Source: JAYXXU01 sp049301135
GTDB lineage: Bacteria; Pseudomonadota; Gammaproteobacteria; Pseudomonadales; Moraxellaceae
Length of the DNA: 9,749 nt
Assembly: GCA_049301135.1 (NCBI GenBank)
Contig: JBAQKP010000245.1
Span: 1-9,749 of the forward strand
Direction of reading: 5' to 3'
The notes under the pieces were generated by a model. The model saw only the letters and a list, made by a program, of their open reading frames with translations, was not told the DNA's origin and did no database searches. The position numbers and the translations under genes are program-made. This document shows, one piece after another, positions 5,949 to 9,749 of the stretch. Every line of letters begins with the position of its first letter. Positions within the stretch are counted from its first letter, which is position 1.

Positions 5949-6587
5949 CTAAACCTCCAAGAACTCAGTCGCTAAATCCACAACCTCTTGACGGGCTTTC
6001 TGATCGCCTGATTCCAACGCGGTCAGACCGCTGAGGCTAGACAAATCGTAAGACTGCCGACGATAAATAATCGCATTCAGTGGCTGGATATTTTTCATCT
6101 TGCAAAATTCTTTGGCGTCTAAGATTGCACCCGCCATACTGGGCAACGCAGGACACATGGTCATCACAGCACGGGTGTGTAGATTCGGGTTAATCAGTTG
6201 CGCTTGCTCGACTACATCCGCCATGTGATCCAAAATCTCCAGATCGCCGACGTTTGCCTGTAGTGGAACAAGTAAATGAGTTGCGATACTCATCGCCGCT
6301 CGCAGCGCAGGCGAGTCTGCTCCACCCGCGTCAATGACTAAATCTTGATACTTGGTAGACAGTGATTTCAGCTCAGACAAAATATGGCGGCCAGTCAGCT
6401 TGACGCAATTAATCGGCTTTGCATCTGGGTTAGACTTTCTGACCTCAGACCAACGATACAAGGTCTCTTGAGGATCAGTATCTACCGTGATCAAGTCACG
6501 CCCTTTGTGTTGTAGGTATACAGACAAATTCTTGGCTAATGTAGATTTGCCTGTACCGCCTTTTTCATATGCAATCAGCAGGATCAT
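5949..6587 (-). CDS. parA: ParA-family partition ATPase (212 aa)
   Basis: This is a plasmid-segregation ATPase of the ParA/MinD superfamily, acting on the nucleoid with the RHH protein encoded just downstream. The deviant Walker A motif is KGGTGKST at residues 9-16, with signature lysine K9 and phosphate-binding K14. Walker A' is VDTDPQ around D36, and Walker B is LVIDAGG with D86. At 212 residues, without an N-terminal HTH, it is the short class Ib type, in which the partner protein and not ParA does the autoregulation. All ATPase motifs are intact. ATG 6587 has a modest GGAA upstream. The phased repeats at 6619-6695 cover the region just before it and probably include the promoter. Family and role are confident; the subclass rests on length and partner. 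Confidence 0.93.
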   Translation of the reverse strand: MILLIAYEKGGTGKSTLAKNLSVYLQHKGRDLITVDTDPQETLYRWSEVRKSNPDAKPINCVKLTGRHILSELKSLSTKYQDLVIDAGGADSPALRAAMSIATHLLVPLQANVGDLEILDHMADVVEQAQLINPNLHTRAVMTMCPALPSMAGAILDAKEFCKMKNIQPLNAIIYRRQSYDLSSLSGLTALESGDQKARQEVVDLATEFLEV

Positions 6588-6605
6588 CAGTGTTCCAGAC
6601 AGAAA

Positions 6606-6637
6606 AATATAGCAATAAGATATCCTAAATATCTCAA
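6606..6637 (-). promoter_or_regulatory. Candidate parA promoter
   Basis: On the minus strand TTGAGA (complement 6632-6637) precedes an extended -10, TGCTATATT (complement 6606-6614). The spacing to TATATT is 20 bases, long but tolerable with an extended -10. The same TTGAGATAT string forms the -35 of the nuclease operon promoter, which hints at common control. Confidence 0.4.
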
Positions 6638-6695
6638 AAATGAAAGATATTTAGGATATTTCGCAAATCTTAGATATTTTGGATATCCTAGATAT
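6619..6695. repeat. 9-bp-phased GATAT repeats with perfect 15-bp inverted repeat (parA operator/centromere)
   Basis: GATAT falls at 6619, 6646, 6655, 6673, 6682 and 6691, all on one 9-base phase; the gaps at 6628, 6637 and 6664 hold AT-rich variants. Two 15-base arms, ATATCCTAAATATCT (6620-6634) and its exact complement (6645-6659), form a perfect dyad with a 10-base spacer. A near-direct copy, with one mismatch to the second arm, is at 6672-6686. It lies between parA and its upstream spacer, so it is a likely centromere, an autoregulatory operator, or both. Confidence 0.75.
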
Positions 6696-6820
6696 AATTA
6701 AAATCAAACATAAATAAAATCAATCTAATAAACTTCTAAGTATGCCATCTAGTGCAATCAAAACGTCATCATGTGCATTCGATAACGCGCTGGCCTCTGT
6801 GAGAATATCACTCTCTAAAC

Positions 6821-7058
6821 GACCTGTTTTTTCAACAATCTTCCTGAGTAACGCTCTTTCACCCAAACTAATCTCTGTTGAAAGTACCAGCCGCTTGGAG
6901 CTTTCCCTCTGACAACAAGATTCCTACTGCTCGGTTTGATATCTACATATTGTGCCCAGCCAGAAAAACTGATGATGTAGTGAAAAGTCATCAATTGATG
7001 ATGAAAAAAGGTAGTTTTATCGTGCGCAAGAAACAGCTTGCCATCTAAAAAACAGGTC
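6821..7058. repeat. 12-bp inverted repeat enclosing 238 bases
   Basis: GACCTGTTTTTT (6821-6832) is exactly complementary to AAAAAACAGGTC (7047-7058). The spacing would suit a tiny mobile element, but no target-site duplication or transposase is visible. Half of each arm is a homopolymer, so chance is quite possible. Confidence 0.25.
6988..7001. repeat. 14-bp perfect palindrome TCATCAATTGATGA
   Basis: A perfect 14-base palindrome lies within the putative broken gene and contains its alternative ATG start (complement 6989-6991). It may be a protein-binding site; nothing further can be said. Confidence 0.35.
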
Positions 7059-7090
7059 AAAAAACACCCTAAAAAACCCAGAACAGGCAT

Positions 7091-7230
7091 TAAAAACTAC
7101 CGATAGAATCAAAGTAGTCTAATGATGAACAAAGGTAGTTTAATGGCGTCAAAGAACCACTTTAAAAAAATTAAGTCGTTTTCCGAGTCGTTCGTTGTCC
7201 TGCCTTTTGTGCTGCGATCACGCTAAGAAA
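7091..7230. other. Spacer between the Rep terminator and the broken gene, with GGTAGTTT copies
   Basis: No gene is visible. GGTAGTTT occurs at 7134-7141, with an inverted copy AAAACTACC at 7093-7101 and another forward copy at 7010-7018. A looser AAAGTAGTC is at 7111-7119. The meaning is unknown. Confidence 0.3.
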
Positions 7231-7277
7231 GAATGCTACGAATACCTGCCTGTGAGTGGCAAGTATCTGTAGCATTC
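7231..7277 (-). terminator. Long imperfect hairpin, probable Rep terminator
   Basis: GAATGCTAC (7231-7239) pairs with GTAGCATTC (7269-7277). Two further 4-base helices (7242-7245/7263-7266 and 7247-7250/7258-7261) lead to a 7-base loop. On the minus strand the stem is followed by TTTCTT. It is about 30 bases past the Rep stop, so it most likely terminates rep transcription. Confidence 0.55.
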
Positions 7278-7304
7278 CTTATCTCAAGTCTTCACCTCAA
7301 CGCA

Positions 7305-8213
7305 TTAACCAATAAAGCGCCGCCAGTCCTGTATTTTTCCGTCAGCTAACAGCGGTCTGATGCGCCGCTCAAAATCAAACTGTGACTCGCCCGCCTGTGC
7401 GTACTTGCCACCAAATGCTGGATTAACGAGAACCTGTGCCAACTCTTTTCCAGTGGGTGGTCTGTCGATGACCCGTGACGGTTGATCGATGATTTGCTTG
7501 GCATCATCGTTGGATAAAATAATAAACTCATAGCCGACTGTAGCTCGACCTTGCAGCACACGCTGATAGCTCACCGTGAGATCAGTCTGCTCGTTGATCT
7601 GCTTCACTGCGGGCTCAAGTACACGTGCTTTTAAGTTATCAGGGCGGTCATAGGAAGCACCTTCCACTTCAAGGTACTCTCGAATTTCTTGAATGGTCAG
7701 GTAGCGTTTTTTTGGAACTTTAAACTGTCGCAAAATCTCGTATAAGCGAATGGCGTATAGGCTTGATAACTTTTTAATGTTGGAGACCTTGTAGCTGGTA
7801 AAAGACCGCTCTACCTGCGAAATACAAGCAATGACCATTTCGTCAAAACGGACTCTGATCACACCGATGCTTTCGACGTAAATGGCTGCACTGACCCAGT
7901 TGGCAAGATAGGTCGCTCTGAGACCAGTTTTTATATCCAGACCTTTAAGCTTGATTTTTCGCTCAGTTAAATCTTTGGCTGCTCCCCGCATCTGCTTGTA
8001 AGCAGTGTCAATGTCTACACTAAAAAGCTCGGCGTAATTATCAGCACGAATTTCGACCCAAGACTCGATGTTGAGCGGTTCCGCATAGTCTCTCGACCAC
8101 GCAATTGCCATGGTAATAATGCGCTGTTCGGCCAGCGTTAGACCATGCGCCGATTCAATCATATTGTTCGATTTGACAACGATTGAAGAGTCTTTAACGG
8201 GTAGGTTGCTCAT
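7305..8213 (-). CDS. repB: Rep_3/RepB-family plasmid replication initiator (302 aa)
   Basis: This protein binds the iterons and opens the origin to start theta replication. The N-terminus has the family signature VVKSNNMIE followed by LTLAEQRIITMAIA (first winged-helix domain, about residues 12-150). The second winged-helix domain follows, with SYKVSNIKKLSSLYAIRLYE and LTIQEIREYLEVEG, then LKARVLEPAVKQINEQTDL. The length is normal and no break is seen. A TTG at 8216 directly precedes ATG 8213; I chose the ATG. There is no clear Shine-Dalgarno, and the 5' end overlaps a dyad made from iteron half-sites, as is usual where Rep dimers repress their own gene. Five iterons stand immediately upstream. 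The gene symbol is the generic one for the family; the exact replicon type cannot be named. Confidence 0.93.
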   Translation of the reverse strand: MSNLPVKDSSIVVKSNNMIESAHGLTLAEQRIITMAIAWSRDYAEPLNIESWVEIRADNYAELFSVDIDTAYKQMRGAAKDLTERKIKLKGLDIKTGLRATYLANWVSAAIYVESIGVIRVRFDEMVIACISQVERSFTSYKVSNIKKLSSLYAIRLYEILRQFKVPKKRYLTIQEIREYLEVEGASYDRPDNLKARVLEPAVKQINEQTDLTVSYQRVLQGRATVGYEFIILSNDDAKQIIDQPSRVIDRPPTGKELAQVLVNPAFGGKYAQAGESQFDFERRIRPLLADGKIQDWRRFIG

Positions 8214-8219
8214 CAATTG

Positions 8220-8240
8220 CTACAAATTTTAATGTTGTAG
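8220..8240. promoter_or_regulatory. Inverted half-iteron operator before rep
   Basis: CTACAA (8220-8225) and TTGTAG (8235-8240, the start of iteron 1) are inverted around a 9-base AT-rich spacer, between the rep start and the iteron array. In related plasmids such dyads bind Rep dimers for autorepression. That role is inferred. Confidence 0.5.
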
Positions 8241-8344
8241 GGAGTTTATGGACTGTTTGTAGGGACTTCAAGGACTGTTTGTAGGGAGTTGACGGACTAT
8301 TTGTAGGGAGTTGACGGACTGTTTGTAGGGAGATATCCTTGTAA
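8235..8344. repeat. Origin of replication: five 22-bp iterons
   Basis: TTGTAGGGA begins at 8235, 8257, 8279, 8301 and 8323, exactly 22 bases apart, or two helical turns, so bound Rep molecules would line up on one DNA face. Units 3 and 4 carry the full form TTGTAGGGAGTTGACGGACT. Units 1 and 2 differ in the second half, and unit 5 keeps only the first ten bases. Position directly upstream of rep identifies this as oriV. Confidence 0.92.
8243..8271 (-). promoter_or_regulatory. Candidate rep promoter embedded in iterons 1-2
   Basis: On the minus strand TTGAAG (complement 8266-8271) and TAAACT (complement 8243-8248) are spaced by 17 bases. Each matches consensus at four of six positions. The hexamers fall exactly in the parts of iterons 1 and 2 that differ from units 3 and 4, which supports selection for a promoter there. 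Confidence 0.45.
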
Positions 8345-8380
8345 GGCTTTGATTCAAATAACGAATAAAGGTCGGAAAAG

Positions 8381-8410
8381 CTTTTAAAAGCTTTTAAAAG
8401 TTATTAAAAG
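8381..8410. repeat. Tandem AT-rich decamers, candidate DNA-unwinding element
   Basis: CTTTTAAAAG at 8381-8390 and again at 8391-8400, then the variant TTATTAAAAG at 8401-8410, form three back-to-back 10-mers near the iterons. Easily melted AT-rich direct repeats beside iterons are the usual place where Rep opens the origin. No DnaA box matching TTATCCACA was found nearby. Confidence 0.55.
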
Positions 8411-8646
8411 GGGGAAAACCATTTTTTTTGAAAAAAACGGGGGGGTTCCGTCATGAGTCAAAGGCAATAGTTTTTTGAAAAAAGTTTTATTTTTGACACG
8501 AGTCACATGGACAAAACGGATAGGTTTTCCAAAAGAGCTATCCAGTGCTGCCAAAGGTTCGAATCAAACATGCCCGAGAAGGCCGTTTTTGAGCGTTTAG
8601 CGACGTTTTATAATAAAAGTTGGACGTAGGTAGAACCCGTTGTAAG
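8411..8646. other. Non-coding origin flank with homopolymer runs and a hairpin
   Basis: No gene is visible. 8410-8445 holds runs of G5, T8, A7 and G7. At 8518-8543, GGATAG and CTATCC form a stem over an inner TTTTCCAAAA, which could be a priming or single-strand structure. A fully AT palindrome (TTTTATAATAAAA) lies at 8608-8620. GAGTCA occurs at 8455-8460 and 8500-8505. Confidence 0.4.
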
Positions 8647-8928
8647 TCAGCCCTGTTCTTCGCGTTTATATTCAACTGCGACCCAAAGATCATGCTTGAC
8701 CTGAACACACATCAGTAGATCTGAACTGATGCCCAAAGCCGCCTCTAGGCGTAACGCGACATCTGCGGTTAGTGAAGTCTTCCCGTGAATGATATGTGAC
8801 AGCTTGTGGCGTGTGATTTGGATATGTTGCGCCAGTTGTGTAACGCTGATCGCCTGTCCGTTGCGTTTTAAGCCCTCTAGCCATTCAACGATCAGTTGAC
8901 CTGCATGAACTGGGTTGTACATGTTCAT
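8647..8928 (-). CDS. HigA-like XRE-family antitoxin/regulator (93 aa)
   Basis: This is a small XRE-family HTH protein of the HigA antitoxin type. It opens MNMYNPVHAGQLI, the usual HigA start, with the HTH at about residues 29-50 (VTQLAQHIQITRHKLSHIIHG). The typical tail SLTADVALRLEAALGIS and a VKHDLW segment follow. HigA proteins neutralise HigB mRNA interferases and repress their own operon, but no HigB-like gene (a RelE-fold protein of about 90-100 residues) is visible beside it. ATG 8928 overlaps the stop of the upstream DUF6088 gene in an ATGA arrangement; a second ATG at 8922 is possible. The pairing with an AbiEi-like gene and not HigB suggests an orphan antitoxin, a pure regulator, or a non-standard pair. 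The family is confident; the role is open. Confidence 0.85.
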   Translation of the reverse strand: MNMYNPVHAGQLIVEWLEGLKRNGQAISVTQLAQHIQITRHKLSHIIHGKTSLTADVALRLEAALGISSDLLMCVQVKHDLWVAVEYKREEQG

Positions 8929-9332
8929 TTGACCCGTTCCAAATTTAATTGACTGTGGCCGATGGCAAGACGTCTGCTAAATCGTCCTGAGATATGCAGT
9001 TTGGTGAAGGCTGGGATCTGGGTGGATTGTCCGCTCAGGTAACGTGTGGTGCTGTCGTCCAATGTGTAGTCAACTTTAAGACGGTCGAGTGCTTCTAAGA
9101 TGACGGCATCTGATCCAGCGGGACAGGCTGGCATCAGATTGCCTGTGATGCTATTGCGCTTGGCTTTGGTATACAGACCATAGCCAACCTTGAGTAAGAC
9201 TTCGTCTTTGACCAGTTCGCGCAGCACACGTCCGACTTGGTCATATCTGGCCAAGTCGCTGAAGTCGTCACGAGTAAACACGTACCGCTTCGAGCGCTGT
9301 AGGCGTGTTCGAATCCGGCGTTTGATGGTCAT
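8925..9332 (-). CDS. DUF6088/AbiEi-like winged-helix protein (135 aa)
   Basis: This protein resembles the AbiEi-type antitoxin domain known as DUF6088. Residues 16-58 form a winged helix (VFTRDDFSDL, then VGRVLRELVKDEVLLKVGYG and LYTKAK). Residues 60-135 carry the family's second part, with a YLSGQSTQIP segment at 98-107 and RFSRRLAIGH at 117-126. In type IV AbiE systems the AbiEi antitoxin represses its operon and counters the AbiEii nucleotidyltransferase. Here the overlapping downstream gene is HigA-like instead, and no nucleotidyltransferase is visible, although one could lie beyond 9749. ATG 9332 is chosen because it gives the family's usual length; the ribosome binding site is weak. Expression probably depends on the shared divergent promoter region at 9333-9469. 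Confidence 0.8.
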   Translation of the reverse strand: MTIKRRIRTRLQRSKRYVFTRDDFSDLARYDQVGRVLRELVKDEVLLKVGYGLYTKAKRNSITGNLMPACPAGSDAVILEALDRLKVDYTLDDSTTRYLSGQSTQIPAFTKLHISGRFSRRLAIGHSQLNLERVK

Positions 9333-9394
9333 GTATAAGGCTCGGTAAAGTATTCATCAATCTAGGATTGCTGCTGTAAACATACCACAATAGA

Positions 9395-9404
9395 AGCACG
9401 TGCT
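9395..9404. repeat. 10-bp palindrome AGCACGTGCT in the divergent promoter region
   Basis: A perfect palindrome midway between the divergent genes starting at 9332 (-) and 9470 (+). It is a possible binding site for one of the HTH proteins encoded on either side. Confidence 0.35.
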
Positions 9405-9433
9405 AGCCAGTACCTCCTTCAGCATGTTACTCT

Positions 9434-9461
9434 CTGTCCCAAGTCCTAGGACACTGGACAG
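9434..9461. promoter_or_regulatory. Nested dyad operator upstream of the divergent HTH gene
   Basis: A 28-base symmetrical structure: CTGTCC (9434-9439), three bases, the perfect palindrome GTCCTAGGAC (9443-9452), three bases, then GGACAG (9456-9461). It therefore holds four half-sites, GTCC twice and GGAC twice, each pair repeating at 7 bases. It ends 8 bases before ATG 9470 and takes in part of the ribosome binding region, so a bound repressor would block the plus-strand gene. Confidence 0.65.
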
Positions 9462-9469
9462 GTGTTGCG

Positions 9470-9749
9470 ATGTTGAAGAGTCAAGCAGTTGGGTTGTTGC
9501 TCAAGCTGGTCTGTATCGAAAATGCTGAGCGTAAGAGTGAGCACGTGGATGTTCAGCAATACGGTGTTCGGCGTTTGGCAGAGCAGACGGGTATTAGCAA
9601 GAGTCAGGTCAGCCTGTTGCTCAATCATTTGCTGGAGATTGGGTTAGTCAGGCTAGATCGGCAGTGGCATGTGCCGCGTGTCAATCGGTCTGCGTTGCTG
9701 GACATTCTGCGTTCGTCAGTGCGTTACTTGTTTCCTGTGCGACTAGGTG
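9470..9749 (+). CDS. Winged-helix transcriptional regulator, 3' end outside the window
   Basis: An open frame from ATG 9470 runs past the window end with 93 complete codons. Residues 30-65 form a clear MarR/ArsR-like winged helix: YGVRRLAEQTGISKSQVSLL, then NHLLEIGLVRLDRQWHVP. The N-terminal LKSQAVGLLLKLVCIE is a leading helix. A short AGG precedes the ATG and lies at the edge of the nested dyad operator. The gene is divergent from the DUF6088/HigA-like operon, with about 137 bases between the starts, so the two units probably share regulation, and this protein may autoregulate through the dyad. The minus-strand open frame over the same bases is dismissed because the plus frame gives a far better protein. 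The total length and C-terminal function cannot be judged here. Confidence 0.75.
   Translation, partial: MLKSQAVGLLLKLVCIENAERKSEHVDVQQYGVRRLAEQTGISKSQVSLLLNHLLEIGLVRLDRQWHVPRVNRSALLDILRSSVRYLFPVRLG

Larger units (their letters stand above)
6720..7090 (-). pseudogene. Small unrecognised gene, probably frameshifted
   Basis: Two minus-strand frames look like one broken protein. The upstream frame starts at ATG 7090 (or ATG 6991) and reads plausible protein through YVDIKPSSRNLVVRGKAPSG and WYF, then drifts to a stop at 6815. A second frame, open from 6923 to the TGA at 6720-6722, has the better downstream text, including LGERALLRKIVEKTGRLE and ASALSNAHDDVLIALDGIL. One extra T in the T-run at 6881-6883 (complement) would join them as GWYF-STEISLGERALL. 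No ribosome binding site is evident at either start. Alternatives are a sequencing error, programmed slippage, or only the downstream part being real, from a TTG start. I do not recognise the family. Confidence 0.4.

Noticed and set aside
7346..7561. 71-codon minus-strand frame within rep
   Set aside because: Out-of-frame shadow of the Rep coding sequence with no family features.
8553..8564. GGTTCGAATC-like string resembling a tRNA T-arm
   Set aside because: No acceptor, D or anticodon stems could be built around it, and it is not followed by a tRNA-like 3' end.
9446..9628. 60-codon minus-strand open frame
   Set aside because: It lies over the divergent dyad and the winged-helix gene; the plus frame has a recognisable HTH and the minus frame does not.

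Overview
The window looks like a stretch of a low-copy, iteron-type plasmid from a gammaproteobacterium. Moraxellaceae or a close relative is possible from overall character, but this is a weak inference from memory. The plasmid case rests on a Rep_3/RepB-type initiator (minus strand, start 8213) with five 22-bp iterons directly upstream (8235-8344), AT-rich decamers beyond them, and a ParA plus ribbon-helix-helix partition pair (5620-6587) flanked on both sides by 9-bp-phased GATAT repeats. No relaxase, transposase, rRNA, tRNA or CRISPR array is visible.

Layout. 5-277 (+) is a small conserved accessory protein followed by a strong terminator (341-365). 374-1084 (-) is an inovirus Gp2-like (YagK/YfjJ domain) protein. 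1085-1985 is a 900-bp AT-rich non-coding stretch with dyads and a tandem 21-mer flanked by a 13-bp inverted repeat. 1986-2948 (+) is an unrecognised 320-aa protein with a probable C-terminal ribbon-helix-helix. It ends tail-to-tail, with overlapping stops, against a minus-strand operon (5509 to 2945) of three overlapping genes: DUF1016/YhcG-type PD-(D/E)xK nuclease, HIT hydrolase, HNH endonuclease. The par locus lies immediately upstream of this operon, and a good operon promoter is embedded in one block of the par repeats. 6720-7304 is mostly non-coding with a probably frameshifted small gene. Rep (7305-8213) and its origin follow. At the right end are a two-gene minus operon, DUF6088/AbiEi-like plus HigA-like, and a divergent winged-helix gene running off the window at 9749, with an elaborate dyad operator between them.

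How it may fit together. Rep with its iterons provides replication, and ParA/RHH with the phased repeats provides segregation. The two-nuclease-plus-HIT operon is the most interesting cargo and may be a plasmid-borne defence or anti-competitor cassette. Its promoter overlaps likely binding sites of the partition protein, so nuclease expression may be tied to plasmid partition. The right-hand HTH genes resemble toxin-antitoxin antitoxins, but no toxin is visible. The defence role and the cross-regulation are inferences; the gene families, overlaps and repeat phasing are read from the sequence.
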